DNA from: Strigamia acuminata
Taxonomy: Eukaryota > Arthropoda > Chilopoda > Geophilomorpha > Linotaeniidae
Length of the DNA: 60,000 nt
Assembly (NCBI GenBank): GCA_949358305.1
Contig: OX442315.1
Location: 14,164,427 to 14,224,426 of the forward strand
Direction: 5' to 3'
In this document: piece by piece, positions 25,856-34,500 of the stretch
Layout of the letters: every line of letters begins with the position of its first letter
How positions within the stretch are numbered: the first letter of the stretch is position 1
Notes under the pieces: generated by a model
Seen by the model: the letters and a program-made list of their open reading frames with translations, nothing else
What the model was told of the DNA's origin: nothing
Database searches by the model: none
Position numbers and translations under genes: made by a program

Positions 25856-26313
25856 AACGATATTCAGGTTACCGTGACGGTAGATAAAGGTGACGGCCAA
25901 CCTTTTTTCGCATCTCAGGCATTCCAATCAAAACACTACATTTGCGACAACAAATGGCACAAAATCAAAGTGATTTACAGCGGCATTTCAGTCAACTTGT
26001 ACGTTGACTCGTCAGCCGCCTTCGGTTACAGCAGAAACCACAGTGTTGGCGACATGATGACCGAAGGGCCGTTTTATATGGGCGGATTACCAGGTCAGTG
26101 AAAGTTGACACATAAAAATTGACAAGTTGTTTGGTTTATTGATTTATTTGTTTTGGATGACTAGATAATGTCGAACAAGGAGTGTTAAGAACAAGATCCA
26201 ATTTCGTGGGTTGCATTCGCAATTACGTAATCAAAGGAAGACGCGTTGATTGGACAGACATGTCGTTACGGCATAATGTTCTTCTCAATTCTTGTCCCGC
26301 GAGTGGGGACTGA
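1..26313 (+). CDS. LAMA1/2: Laminin subunit alpha, alpha1/2 type (3' part of gene, 53 exons, 5' end outside window)
   Basis: Alpha chain of the laminin heterotrimer, a secreted basement-membrane glycoprotein that polymerises and binds integrins and dystroglycan. Joining 53 exons by GT-AG sites keeps one open frame of 2,800 codons ending in TGA at 26311-26313. Approximate order in the visible 2,799 residues: EGF-like (LE) repeats 1-120, laminin IV domain 120-335, LE repeats 336-880, second laminin IV domain 890-1085, LE repeats 1086-1275, coiled coil 1276-1835, LG1 to LG5 1836-2799. Two laminin IV domains and a projected full length near 3,200 residues fit the LAMA1/LAMA2/wing blister class better than the alpha3/5 class. 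The N-terminal LN domain, first LE repeats and start codon are missing because the window opens inside the gene. Exon coordinates are in the block entries. The least certain boundary is the acceptor at 15205. Confidence 0.95.
1083..2245. repeat. 21-bp minisatellite (AAGGTCAAATTTATGTCC-like), interrupted
   Basis: Degenerate tandem copies of about 21 bases, each with GGTCAA followed by TATGTCC, lie at 1083-1199 and continue at 2068-2245. The interruption is a MITE flanked by a target duplication that is itself array sequence. Confidence 0.8.
1200..2067. mobile_element. hAT-type MITE, 868 bp, 8-bp target duplication
   Basis: The ends are 18-bp perfect terminal inverted repeats, TAGGGATTGCAGTACCGG on the left and its reverse complement on the right. 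TCCAAAAG is present at 1192-1199 and again at 2068-2075, the 8-bp target duplication expected of hAT transposases. Subterminal regions are packed with GGTACCGG/CAGTACCGG motifs. No transposase frame is present, so it is non-autonomous. Confidence 0.88.
2311..4292 (+). CDS. Laminin alpha exons: first laminin IV (L4) domain
   Basis: Exons 2311-2466, 2522-2623, 3872-4125 and 4181-4292. The domain core contains [10 protein letters not shown] and [13 protein letters not shown], followed by [14 protein letters not shown], all typical of the laminin IV type A fold. It closes with [13 protein letters not shown], the second half of the split EGF repeat. It corresponds to the more N-terminal of the two L4 domains of LAMA1/2-type chains. 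Two long introns flank or split it; they hold an inserted MITE and a 30-bp tandem array. Confidence 0.93.
3292..3428. repeat. 30-bp tandem repeat, about 4.5 copies
   Basis: Copies of a 30-base unit containing GGTCGTCGATGTGCGCAAAC run from 3292 to 3428; the three central copies are identical. It lies in the laminin intron 2624-3871. The period is a multiple of three, so three frames stay open, but no splice sites make it coding. Confidence 0.9.
4368..7517 (+). CDS. Laminin alpha exons: middle LE repeat rod
   Basis: Exons 4368-4481, 4545-4768, 4842-5050, 5609-5715, 5802-5979, 6077-6183, 6242-6425, 6496-6635, 7080-7313 and 7377-7517. About ten laminin EGF-like modules follow each other, recognisable by CDC/CNC starts and by SGQC, TGHC or TGEC turns such as [11 protein letters not shown] and [10 protein letters not shown]. 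The last exon ends in [15 protein letters not shown], the entry into the second L4 domain. Introns are short (57-560 bases), T-rich and partly made of degenerate repeats. Confidence 0.94.
5213..5500. repeat. Degenerate 20-23-bp tandem repeat in laminin intron
   Basis: Repeated GTGCTGTTTTTTTTGCCTAA-type units decay rightwards into GCCATTTTCTGCCTAAAAGT variants. No exon is seen between 5051 and 5608. Confidence 0.8.
6636..7079. other. T-rich laminin intron with TTCGATTTTTT motifs
   Basis: An intron of 444 bases almost entirely built from TTCGATTTTTT and TCCGATATTTTT variants, with very few G or C bases. It is a simple-sequence tract, not coding, and ends in a normal acceptor (TTTTTTAG). Confidence 0.8.
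7981..8340. repeat. 20-bp minisatellite, about 18 copies
   Basis: Tandem CTTCAAATTTCCTTTAAAAA units with two main variants (TCCTT, TCGTT or TTGTT in the centre). It lies in the laminin intron 7518-8496, the rest of which is unique AT-rich sequence with no exon seen. Confidence 0.92.
8497..9302 (+). CDS. Laminin alpha exons: second laminin IV (L4) domain
   Basis: Exons 8497-8850 and 8922-9302, both phase 0. The first encodes [22 protein letters not shown] in outline (read it in two parts: [13 protein letters not shown], then [11 protein letters not shown]), a hallmark of the C-terminal L4 domain of alpha chains. The second contains an NHWRL block and the exit EGF half [14 protein letters not shown]. 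It then enters the next LE repeat with [17 protein letters not shown]. Confidence 0.94.
9373..10262 (+). CDS. Laminin alpha exons: LE repeats before the coiled coil
   Basis: Exons 9373-9485, 9542-9628 and 10069-10262. They encode the last EGF-like modules, with [33 protein letters not shown] and [13 protein letters not shown]. Exon phases alternate 2, 2, 1 and stay in frame across the 440-base intron at 9629-10068, which holds only degenerate AT-rich repeats. Confidence 0.93.
10340..15601 (+). CDS. Laminin alpha exons: coiled-coil domains II and I
   Basis: Exons 10340-10587, 10657-10771, 11843-11993, 12076-12274, 13373-13489, 13647-13807, 13891-14029, 14794-14899, 14963-15079, 15205-15381 and 15447-15601. 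About 560 residues rich in A, K, E, L, N and Q with heptad-like spacing form the alpha strand of the laminin triple coiled coil with beta and gamma chains. It opens with [17 protein letters not shown], the usual start of domain II after the last EGF repeat. The acceptor at 15205 was chosen because it is the only nearby AG that restores the frame (GAA across the junction); other AGs upstream give a wrong phase or a stop. Confidence 0.88.
10919..11295. mobile_element. MITE of the TA/CCGTACTGCCTC family, 377 bp
   Basis: Terminal inverted repeats start CCGTACTGCCTCATTTAAAC on the left and mirror it on the right, followed by TA (11296-11297) and preceded by TA (10917-10918). This fits insertion at a TA dinucleotide. 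The interior has several GCCGGGC motifs and no protein frame. A shorter relative is at 56531-56688. It lies in the laminin intron 10772-11842. Confidence 0.85.
12634..13197. mobile_element. MITE with CCGTATATCCCTGGG ends, carrying a minisatellite
   Basis: Perfect terminal inverted repeats of about 24 bases begin CCGTATATCCCTGGGTATAA and are mirrored at 13174-13197; TA flanks both sides. The interior carries a 31-bp tandem array (12756-13026) and a poly-C run of about 15 at 13126-13141. No transposase frame is present. The CCGTA start and TA flanks resemble the element at 10919-11295. Confidence 0.85.
12756..13026. repeat. 31-bp tandem array inside a MITE, 9 copies
   Basis: Nearly identical copies of a 31-base unit (CGAAAATTGATGAAATTGAC followed by TTTAATTTAGT). 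Variation is restricted to single bases, suggesting recent amplification inside the transposon. Confidence 0.93.
14040..14780. repeat. Laminin intron with degenerate CCTGGTCGAAA repeats
   Basis: Between the donor at 14030 and the acceptor at 14793 no exon is seen. The stretch 14280-14690 is made of inverted and direct variants of a 12-16-base motif such as AATCCTGGTCGAAAAT and CTTTCGACCAGGATT. This is probably a decayed foldback element. Confidence 0.6.
15602..16872. other. Laminin intron with repeat-like, partly palindromic DNA
   Basis: No exon was found. The stretch 15840-16190 has repeated GCAATTGGAGGTCC-like motifs in both orientations and a hairpin AACCCAGCATCGGC/GGCCAATGCTGGGTT at 15910-15950, suggesting an old transposon without recognisable ends. 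The rest is unique AT-rich sequence. Confidence 0.5.
16873..19589 (+). CDS. Laminin alpha exons: LG1 domain, including a 12-base microexon
   Basis: Exons 16873-17025, 17790-17801, 17902-18056, 18124-18280 and 19468-19589. LG1 features: [24 protein letters not shown], a YIGGFP strand and the closing [13 protein letters not shown] and CTGC. The second exon is only 12 bases (AACACTTTGATG) with strong splice sites (cgccag before, gtaagt after) and keeps phase 0, so it may be constitutive or alternative. Without it the frame is also intact and the alignment to other LG1 domains is as good. Confidence 0.9.
17052..17701. mobile_element. MITE with CAGTGTAGGCTGCGTAGCCC ends, 650 bp, containing a nested foldback
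   Basis: Left end CAGTGTAGGCTGCGTAGCCC and right end GGGCTACGCAGCCTGCACTG are inverted repeats with one mismatch, extending further with CGGACATAG. TA flanks both ends. Inside, about 17297-17440 is a second palindrome whose arms contain GGTTGGAAAAGG and CCTTTTCCAACC. No coding capacity. Its right end is 88 bases before the laminin microexon. Confidence 0.8.
18281..19467. other. Laminin intron with GGTACC/ACCGG repeat remnants
   Basis: No exon seen. The first 100 bases hold TAGGGTTGCC and CGGTACCAAGAAACCGG motifs that resemble the subterminal motifs of the MITE at 1200-2067, so this may be a decayed hAT-related copy. The remainder is AT-rich with short degenerate AATTTTT repeats. Confidence 0.45.
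19657..20709 (+). CDS. Laminin alpha exons: LG2 domain
   Basis: Exons 19657-19822, 19886-20033, 20403-20529 and 20589-20709. LG signature elements are [18 protein letters not shown] near the start, [25 protein letters not shown] and [14 protein letters not shown], ending at CRDS. The fold is a laminin G beta sandwich; LG1-LG3 together form the integrin-binding module. Confidence 0.92.
20060..20355. repeat. Degenerate 31-bp tandem repeat (AATCGATTTATTTCATTGAA)
   Basis: About nine copies of a roughly 31-base unit centred on AATCGATTTATTTCATTGAA fill most of the laminin intron 20034-20402. Confidence 0.85.
20792..22465 (+). CDS. Laminin alpha exons: LG3 domain and linker to LG4
   Basis: Exons 20792-20953, 21479-21624, 21841-22041 and 22348-22465. 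The domain shows [41 protein letters not shown] and a final ELC. It runs into a short proline-containing linker ([11 protein letters not shown]) that separates LG3 from the LG4-LG5 pair. No obvious furin-type cleavage site was seen in the linker. Confidence 0.91.
20954..21478. other. Laminin intron, no feature recognised
   Basis: 525 bases of AT-rich sequence between an LG3 donor and the next acceptor. Short repeated phrases such as GCCAGTAAAAC occur twice but no element ends, array or exon is visible. Confidence 0.5.
22820..25406 (+). CDS. Laminin alpha exons: LG4 domain
   Basis: Exons 22820-22938, 23014-23209, 25045-25188 and 25256-25406. Conserved LG elements: [30 protein letters not shown] and [13 protein letters not shown], ending at QCLQN. 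A basic stretch GGKKAKNH lies in a loop that in other alpha chains contributes to heparin and dystroglycan binding (inference). The long intron 23210-25044 holds at least three nested transposon-like elements. Confidence 0.9.
23407..23574. mobile_element. pogo-like MITE, 168 bp, TA target duplication
   Basis: Ends CAGTCGAAACTCTTTATAAC and the inverted GTTATAAAGAGTTTTGACTG form terminal repeats with one mismatch; TA dinucleotides flank both sides. The interior is rich in ATAACGAAT. The end sequence resembles that of pogo/Tigger elements (family knowledge). Confidence 0.85.
23597..24655. mobile_element. Probable outer foldback element interrupted by an hAT MITE
   Basis: Imperfect inverted repeats AGGTAGGTTTACGCTTGTGT at 23597 and ACACAAGTGTGAACCTACCT at 24636-24655 enclose about 1 kb that includes the hAT MITE at 23697-24155. 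The two flanks both mention CACACTAGATGCAACA or GCCAGATGCAACACC, supporting a symmetric element. Ends are not precisely defined. Confidence 0.55.
23697..24155. mobile_element. hAT-type MITE, 459 bp, 8-bp target duplication
   Basis: Starts CAGTGTTGTATC and ends GATACAACACTG (inverted). CAAATTTC is found directly before (23689-23696) and directly after (24156-24163), a perfect 8-bp duplication. Subterminal GTTCACGTTCAC and GTGAAC motifs are repeated. No transposase frame. It sits in the laminin LG4 intron. Confidence 0.9.
24656..25044. other. Right part of the laminin LG4 intron
   Basis: Unique AT-rich sequence leading to the acceptor at 25044. A phrase ATTTAACTTGACATG at 24668 mirrors TATTTAACTTGACTTGAAC near 23260, so another old insertion may extend over 23255-24690. 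Confidence 0.4.
25662..26313 (+). CDS. Laminin alpha exons: LG5 domain and stop
   Basis: Exons 25662-25795, 25868-26093 and 26165-26313. Elements: [39 protein letters not shown] and FYMGGLPG, then [13 protein letters not shown] and the C-terminal LNSCPASGD before TGA. A final cysteine close to the terminus is usual for LG5. Nothing of the reading frame continues beyond 26313. Confidence 0.93.
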
Positions 26314-26760
26314 CGTTAAGTAGACTGTGTTAGTGTTGTTTTGCGTCGACGTAATTACTATCGAGTGGTTTTTGAAGAGTTTACAGTTTGGTAAATTTTT
26401 TTATTATTTATTTGTAAGTGTTTAGCGTGTATCAGTATTGTGAGAAGTAAGTTAAATGTTTTTTTTTGTTTTGTTTTTATTTTGAAAGAGGGAAAGTGTG
26501 TTTTTTGACATATACCAAAGTGGATTTAATGTTTTAATGTAAAATTTTTATTTTTATTTTCTTATTTTTTTTATTTTTAAATCATTCCTGAATTTTGATG
26601 GTTTGATTTTGTTTTGTTGGAGTGAGAAGCAACTGGGCAAATAGCGGGAAATTATAATAGAAATTTAATTTTAAGTTTTAAAAGTTTTTTGGAGTCTGGC
26701 TATTGGAAAAGAAAATTCAATATTTAACTTAAATTTTTTTTTTGTAACTTTAATTATTGA
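26314..26760 (+). other. Presumed start of laminin 3' UTR
   Basis: Sequence directly after the laminin stop. It is AT-rich with no further open frame. No AATAAA is visible before the tandem array that follows, so the end of the transcript cannot be placed; the first AATAAA outside the array is at 27621-27626. Confidence 0.4.
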
Positions 26761-26764
26761 ATTT

Positions 26765-27300
26765 GTGCCGAAAAAATTTAATTTTTGCAACAATTTGCAA
26801 CAAAAATTTTTTGGACAGCAAAAATTCAATTTTATACAACATAAATTCAATTTTTCACAACAAAAATTCAACTTTTTACAACAAAAATTCAATTTTTTAC
26901 AACAAAAATTCAATTTTTTACAACAAAAATTCAATTTTTTACAACAAAAATTCAATTTTTTACAACAAAAATTCAATTTTTTACAACAAAAATTCAATTT
27001 TTTACAACAAAAATTCAATTTTTTACAACAAAAATTCAATTTTTTACAACAAAAATTCAATTTTTTACAACAAAAATTCAATTTTTTACAACAAAAATTC
27101 AATTTCTCACAACAAAATTTCAATTTTTACAATAAATTCAATTTTTCACAACAAAAATTCAATTTTCCACAACAAAAATTCAATTTTTCACAACAAAAAT
27201 TCAATTTTTTACAGCAAAAATTCAATTTTACAACAAAAATTCAATTTTTCACAACAAAAATTCAATTTTCACAACAAATTCAATTTTTCACATCAAGAAA
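26765..27300. repeat. 21-bp minisatellite, about 24 copies
   Basis: Tandem CAACAAAAATTCAATTTTTT(A) units, the central dozen identical. Because 21 is a multiple of three it keeps long frames open on both strands, but these are pure seven-residue repeats without splice or start context. Confidence 0.95.
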
Positions 27301-28285
27301 TTCAAACATTGAATTTTTTTCTATTATCTTTAAATATTTATTTTCGAAGCCACGCAAATTGGGATACAAGACATTGAAACACGAAGACAATAATCCCATT
27401 CACTACAACCCAAACAAACTCCGCCAATTCGAAAATCCTCCATTGCATTGCCGCAGTTGCTTCTCGCAGTACAAGAATCGAAGTAACCTGATCCTGATTT
27501 ACTGTTCATCCATTGATGCCCAGTAATTTTCTTTACAAAGTGCATGAAAAAGAGGCTAGTACAATACCCGCACAGTGTGTCAATACTCTTTTTTTGTGTT
27601 CATTATACAGTTATACTTAAAATAAATTATATACCTCATTTTAACACTTTTTTCTATGTTTGTATAAAGTTTAAACAGAATCAAAAAAACTGCCATATAT
27701 CAAACTGTTTTGATGCAATTTTAATAATTTTTATTTTTAGTTTATAGCGTAAATTGTTTTGTATAATTTTTATTTATTTCTGATTTACTGCAATTGTTTT
27801 TGAGAATACTTTTTTATGTTATAAAAGATGGCGATTTGTGGAAATGAAAAAATGCTTTGCAGTTCGATGCAGCGTTGAGATTTAATATTAAAATATTTAA
27901 TTTGTAGTGCAAAAATGATAAATTTGAGTAAAAGTTTATTACAATTTTATTTCTAATGCTGTGGTTGTTGTTTTCCCTTTTTATTAATTTTTTTAGATTG
28001 TTTTAAGATCGTTGGGTTGAGTGAAGCGGATGTTGGAAGTACATTAGCACTGAAGGAGTTTCATAACTAAATGAGTGCTCGTTTTCTCTTCTGGCCTCAT
28101 TCATTTTTCAGGTTGTCGTAAATAAGAGATGAAAAAGTGTTTCAGTGACATTTATATTGGGTTTCTTTTTTGTTGTTGTTTTTTATGATGATGATGATGA
28201 GGGAGTTCACAGTCAGTGATGTGATAAAGAATTAATTGGACTGCCTGTGTATTTGCTGTTGGGTTATTGACAATTATTTGAGTTT
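27301..28285. other. Intergenic DNA between laminin and ABCH
   Basis: No gene recognised. The sequence is AT-rich and non-repetitive apart from a short GATGATGATGATGA run near 28187. It may include the laminin 3' UTR end (AATAAA at 27621-27626). Confidence 0.5.
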
Positions 28286-28287
28286 AA

Positions 28288-28795
28288 GATAATTTTGGAA
28301 AATTTTGAATAAGTTTTGGGAAATTTTGAATAAGTTTTGGGAAATTTTGAATAAGTTTTGGGAAATTTTGAATAAGTTTTGGGAAATTTTGAATAAGTTT
28401 TAGGAAATTTTGAATAAGTTTTGGCAAATTTTAAATAAATTTTGGCAAATTTTGAATAAATTTTGGCAAATTTTGAATAAATTTTGGAAAATTTTGAATA
28501 AATTTTGGAAAATTTTCAATAAATTTTGGAAAATTTTGAATAAATTTTGGAAAATTTTGAATAAATTTTGGAAAATTTTGAATAAATTTTGGAAAATTTT
28601 GAATAAATTTTGGAAAATTTTGAATAAGTTTTGGCAAAATTTGAATAAGTTTTGGCAAAATTTGAATAAGTTTTGGCAAAATTTGAATAAGTTTTGGCAA
28701 AATTTGAATAAGTTTTGGGAAATTTCGAATTAATTTTGGGAAATTTCGAATTAATTTTGCCAAATTTCGAATTAATTTTGCCAAATTTGAATAAA
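28288..28795. repeat. 21-bp minisatellite, about 24 copies
   Basis: Tandem AATTTTGAATAAGTTTTGGG units with blocks of variants (GGGAAA, GGCAAA, GGAAAA) arranged in runs, as expected from local unequal exchange or slippage. Intergenic. Confidence 0.95.
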
Positions 28796-28799
28796 ATTG

Positions 28800-30072
28800 A
28801 CTAAATATCATGAAAAAGTATAAAAAAAAAATTACGAAATAGTTAGCAAGTGTGCTAAACTGTGGAACTAAGGGTGACCAGATTTTGGAAATATAATTCT
28901 GATTGGCTACAGAATCATTTTTCTTGTATTGCAGTGAAGTTGAACTTCAACTTGGGCATCAAGCGCATAACACTTAAACAACAAAACATGTTTCCAGCAT
29001 AAAAATTGAAACGATGATCTTATTCTACGTAAGTTTCTCTAATTATCTTTAAATTTCCGCGTCTAAATGATTCATGATGACTGTAATGTATTTTTGATTT
29101 TTCTGATTTTATTTCCTTCAAATCAAAAAAAAAAATTAAAACGCGGATGTATTTATTGGAAAATCACATACAGATCTGTCATTCGAATCATGAATGATAA
29201 AATTGCGCATGCGCACGAGCGGATCTACTACGAGACTAACGAAGCGTACCGTAGGTAGAAGAAAAATAAAATAAAATATATCTTCTAATAGTCCGCGGGC
29301 CTCTTTTACCGTGAAGAACAAAAATAAATTTTACAAATAGCACACGGGTCCTCAATTAGAAAGTATATGTTATGTGTAAATAAAAAAATGTCATCTATAA
29401 GTAATTAAGTATGCTGAGAGGCCCCAAAAAGTCCGGATTCGTCACTGCACATGCGCGAGCTAAAAGCACACCAAACAGCAAAAAAATCGCCCCAAATGCA
29501 AATAATTTTCTCCACATCAAATCCAAACAACAATTTATAACAGAAAATCTTCAATTCAAGTTTTATAGGCCAATTTTTTGTGTCCATCACAAAGACTAGG
29601 AAACGGGGCATTGGCGAACCAAACTGCTTCCCCATTCTCTTCGGGTAAGTGGAGCAAACTTTTTGCTTTTTATTCCCATTATAAACTCCATTATCCTTTA
29701 AAAAAAACACAAAAACAAACACGCAAACATTTTCTACTCGTTTTTATTCACGTACCTCATTGAAAACCGAGTGAAATAGTAAATCCGAATTCCAAAAATC
29801 GCCACCAGTCGAAACAGCGCCCTCCATTGTCAAAATATGTTCGGCCCTAATAATTTTTGAAGGCTGTTAACTTTATACTCCAGTCCATTTACCGCTCGCT
29901 TCTCACTGGTGACCTTCATTGGCATCTCAGACTCACGGACACCCGCAACCAATGAGCCACCACCGAGCGCACGCCGCCAACGAACAAACCATTTAGTCCC
30001 GTGCGCCGTTGCTATTCACATCGCAGTGTCGCTCAAAGTTGGACAAAATTTATCGCCGTGCTCAAGAAAGTT
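28800..30072 (+). other. Upstream region and presumed 5' UTR of the ABCH gene
   Basis: No laminin or other exon is recognised. The last 200 bases (about 29880-30072) rise in GC and contain several CG dinucleotides, compatible with a promoter-proximal and 5' UTR segment before the start codon at 30073. No TATA box was convincing. Confidence 0.4.
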
Positions 30073-31599
30073 ATGGGAAAGTGGAAGGAGACGGACGTCA
30101 TCTCACCGTGCGGTAGGCCTAATCTTTTCCCCCATTTATTTCGCGTTGAATTGGTCAATTCGTGTCACCTTGTGCGTAATCATGCGGAAGTTATTTGCCC
30201 GCTTGTTTGTAGGTTTCGATGTGGCTATGGGGAAATCGAGAAATCCGATTCGCCTCGTTTTGGGTTTTGTGTGTGTGTGTGGGGATGACGTCATGTTTCG
30301 ATGTTTTGTATATACGGTGGCTTTGGTTTATGGGATTTTTCTATGCCCCAGTTCGTTCTTGGGTTTGAGGTGCTGTTCTGTCTTAGATATGTGCTAAGAA
30401 CAATTCGTTTTACAGCTGTTTTGAAGGTCACTTAACACAGGTAGGAAACTGTGAAATAATGTCGCCTTTTTATTGTTTTTTTTTTTGGTTTGTTGATGTT
30501 AACATTTTAAATCAATGACCAAAAATGGTCTATTTTAGGCTTTTTAGATTTTTAGGCATTAAATGGTCTTAAAAACCATTAAAAAAATAGTTTTTGGGTC
30601 TTATTTCAGATGGAATTTATGAATGATTTGATTAATTTCTATGTAATTCAATGAAAACAGAGCAAAAAGCCATAAATTTCAAAACTAGGCCTAATTTCAA
30701 ACAAAGGAATGTATGACATAGCATAGCAGCAACCTAAAAACCATTTCTCAATTATTTTTGCCATTTTAAACTGTAGTAAATAAAGGGTTGGGGTTGAGGA
30801 CCCCTCGAGTTTTTTTTTTTTTTAAGAAATAATTCAATTTCTCAACATTATTCAAGTAAACTCTAATTAAATTGAAACGAATTGTATTTTTAATGTTTTC
30901 TGAGCATATCCAATACAAATTGGAACCTGACCTCCTTCACTGGCCTGTTTCTACATTGACCTAAGGGTCACTGGCTCTTGTAGCAAGGCTGCACTGCTTG
31001 AGAAAACAAAAGAACATTCACTTGTGTGTTAAATTAATGCTTGCAAATGTTCACAAAACAGGATTTAACACTTGTTTTGTGTGTTTATGTGTCTGTGTGA
31101 GTGTGAGAGACATTTTTTTCTTTTCTTTTTAATATTGTCTGAAACTTGATAATAATCATTTCTTGTTTCAATTTGGTTTACCAGGATGCAGCTGGAAACT
31201 GGACCTATATTGCACATTTTTCATTCTTGATCTTTAGGGTGCAGGATTTCAATGAAATGTGAAAATTTTGAATGAAAAATTATTTATTTTTGTAATAATA
31301 CATTTTTTTTGGGGGGGGGGGGATGGGGGGGGGGATGATGTAATGGGGTTACATATTTTTTTTTTTGGGGTGGGGGATTTTTTGTGACGTCATTTAATTT
31401 TGTGTGGTTGGTCTTATAGGCTCAGGTGCTAGTCCGTCCGTGCCATTTCCTGGAGCTAGGAATTACGGAGGCCATCTTTCGTTGGAGAAACTTAATGGAG
31501 ATTTAGAGACGAATATGAGTTTGAAAAGCACTGGTGTTGTCAAGTCTGCGTCGTTCAAGCACGGGGGGACGGTTCCGGTTATTGAAATCGACAATAAAA
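30073..31599 (+). CDS. ABCH exons 1-2: cytoplasmic N-terminal extension
   Basis: Exon 30073-30112 starts ATGGGAAAGTGG and ends in phase 1 before gtaggc. Exon 31420-31599 follows a cttatag acceptor and ends before gtgagt. Together with the first bases of exon 3 they encode about 73 residues without recognisable domains, rich in G, S and K. The matching phase (1) at both junctions supports the assignment; no conserved motif confirms it. Confidence 0.7.
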
Positions 31600-34500
31600 G
31601 TGAGTTTTATTTATTTATTTTGGTTTTGTTTAGTTTATTTTATTTTTTTATGTTTTATGTTTTATTTTATTTTGGTTTTGTTTTAATTTTGTTTTAATTT
31701 TGTTTTAATTTTGTTTTTTTGGTTTTTGTTGTTAATGGTTTTGTTTTTGGGGTGGAATTGGGTTTAATAGGAAGAGAAGTAGGTGATTGTGTGTTGGAAT
31801 TGTGCAGAATCAGTTTACTTGGAAAAGATTTGGGACAGGAAGTCAAATTCTGGTTTATTGCAATCTCAAATATTTGTATGTCCTACATTTTAAATGTCAA
31901 ATCCTGGTGACTTTCACTTATTGGTTATGGATGAAACGTTAAAGAAAGTATTCAACATTGAGTTTAAGCCGAAATTTGATGAAATTTGATGAAATGATGA
32001 AATTTAGATGAAATTTAGATGAAATTTGATAAAATTTTGATGAAATTTGATAAAATTTTGATGAATTTTGATGAAATTTAATAAAATTATGATGAAATTT
32101 AATAAAATTATGATGAATTTTGATGAAATTTAATAAAATTTTGATGAAATTTTGATGAATTTTGATGAAATTTGGTAAAATTTGATAAAAATTGATAAAA
32201 TTTGATGTAATTTTGATGAAATTTGGTGAAATTTGGTAAAATTTGATAAAAATTTGACGAAATTGATGAAATTTTATGGGAATTTAAAGATTTTTTTTTA
32301 AATTTAACAAAGGGCGCCAGTTGTGTTAGATCATGTTTTTAATGTTGAATACTAAAATAATTACATAAGTTTTCTTTTATTTGCTGATTTTAGCATACAC
32401 TCAATTCATTTCCGTATTGATTGGAATTTGCCCTCTTTTATGTAACACGAATTTGCTGTTTTAATTATTGCCTGTTTTGTTTGTCGAACACTCATTACAT
32501 TATTTTCATTTCATAATGCAATTAATATTTTAAACACGCATGAATTTTATTTATTCATTTAATTTTTGCGCGCACGGAAAATGCATTTCGGCATGCCGAG
32601 CAAACCTCGTGTCAAGCCGCCGAGGTGAAAGCCAATTTCCGTAGTGAATTTTGTCAACAAATATTCGCTCGTTTCGTCGTTTTTTACTCGGATTTGGTTG
32701 ACATTGTGTAGAAATCATTGTACCACGTGACGAATAAAGGTGTTTTATTTATTTATTTATAAATTATTTTAAGTTTTGGATCCGGGAGAGATTTTTATAA
32801 TAAAAGTCGAGATTTAAAGGCATCACTCTCCTGACATAGTGGAATGGGCCTTGACCTTGCTTACAGGGGAATGTAGGCTAAGCCTGATCATTCACCCTCT
32901 TTACTGAGGAAAGAAGGAAAAAAATAAAAATAAAGGTGCAAAATTAATTTCATGCTAGTCTGAGTGAAAGAAATGAAAAATGGTATTAATCCATTAAGTT
33001 ATTTAAATAGGATTTGAAATTAGTAAAGTGGAATTAATGGGTCTTGTAACGAGTAATAAATCATGAATCATACAGCAAGGTAGATTAAATTTTTAGGATA
33101 AACATGGTGAAAGTTAAACAATTGTAGTAAAGAAAATATTGTTACACTCATTCATAAATAAACAGTAAAAAATGGTTAAGCTCGTAAATAAACACCCAAA
33201 CATAGTTGAATTTACGAATGAGCACTAGAACGTGGTTAAACTCGCGAATGAACACCAACATGGTCAAACTCACAAGTGAACACTAAAATATGGTTAAATT
33301 CACAAATGAACACTAAAATATGGTTAAATTCACAAATGAACACTAAAATATGGTTAAATTCACAAATGAACACTAAAATATGGTTAAATTCACAAATGAA
33401 CACTAAAATATGGTTAAATTCACAAATGAACACTAAAAATGATAATTTCCCCACAATTTAACGGTTGTTAAATTAGATTAACCAAGAGAAAATTGAAATT
33501 ACAGCTTAACCGATATAATATTGACAGAAAACAGATTAACCAGTATAATATTGAGATAAAACAAATTTACCAGTGTAATATTGAAATAAAACGGATTAAC
33601 CAGTATAATATTGATGATTATTCCTCAGATTAACTAACAGAAAATGATTATTCACCAGATTAACTAACAGAAAATGATTATTCACCAGATTAACTAACAG
33701 AAAATGATTATTTACCAGATTAACTAACAGAAAATGATTATTCACCAGATTAACTAACAGAAAATGATTATTCACCAGATTAACTAACCAAAAATGATTA
33801 TTCACCAGATTAACTAACCGAAAATGATTATTCACCAGATTAACTAACAGAAAATGATTATTCAACAAATTAACTAAGAGAAAATTCTTTCAGTACAGAT
33901 TGACTGAGTTTAAATTATTACAGGACAGATTAACTTTCGAAAAATTTATTAAACAATAGATGAACAAATTTTTGTACAACACTTAATATAAACGGAAATA
34001 TACTTTTTTTCAATGACAGGATCTAACCACAGACCAATTTCGCCCCATTAATTAAGGTTATTACAGTTCCTGTTGAAGAACATCAACACACAAAACTCCT
34101 TTCACAAAAAAAAAAATTGTGAAAACTGGGTCAGCGCCTCCTGCCTCACAAACCCCCTAAAGAGAGTGGGGAATAGGGTTGTTCCGGGTCACAATTCATA
34201 ATCCATCCAAAAATGTTAAGGTTGTTCACCAAACATAAAATACAAAACCAAAACCAAAACCACACAAAATACAAAACACACCTATCGAAAGTGAAACTAA
34301 AAATTATTTAATAACTCAAATATTCATAAAAAACAAAAAAAAAAATTTTATGTATTATTTTATGTATTAAAATATAAAAAAAAATTTTTTTTTTAAATAA
34401 ATGAACCGTGATTTAGTGAAGTGTAAATCGGCAGACATTTCCTTTTCTGTAACCTTGACCATCCGTGTGTGACCTTATTCGAGTTAATGAATAATTAAAA

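Noticed and set aside
26671-27526. Long frames on both strands over the 21-bp array
   Set aside because: They are seven-residue repeats created by a period divisible by three, without splice, start or composition typical of coding DNA.
28410-28811. Frames of 107 and 126 codons over the second 21-bp array
   Set aside because: Same cause: pure minisatellite translation.
29909-30397. 162-codon frame overlapping ABCH exon 1
   Set aside because: Different frame from the ABCH start, no recognisable domain, and it crosses the exon 1 donor.
33236-33868. Frames over the 30-bp arrays
   Set aside because: Perfect ten-residue repeats from a 30-base unit; no supporting exon structure.
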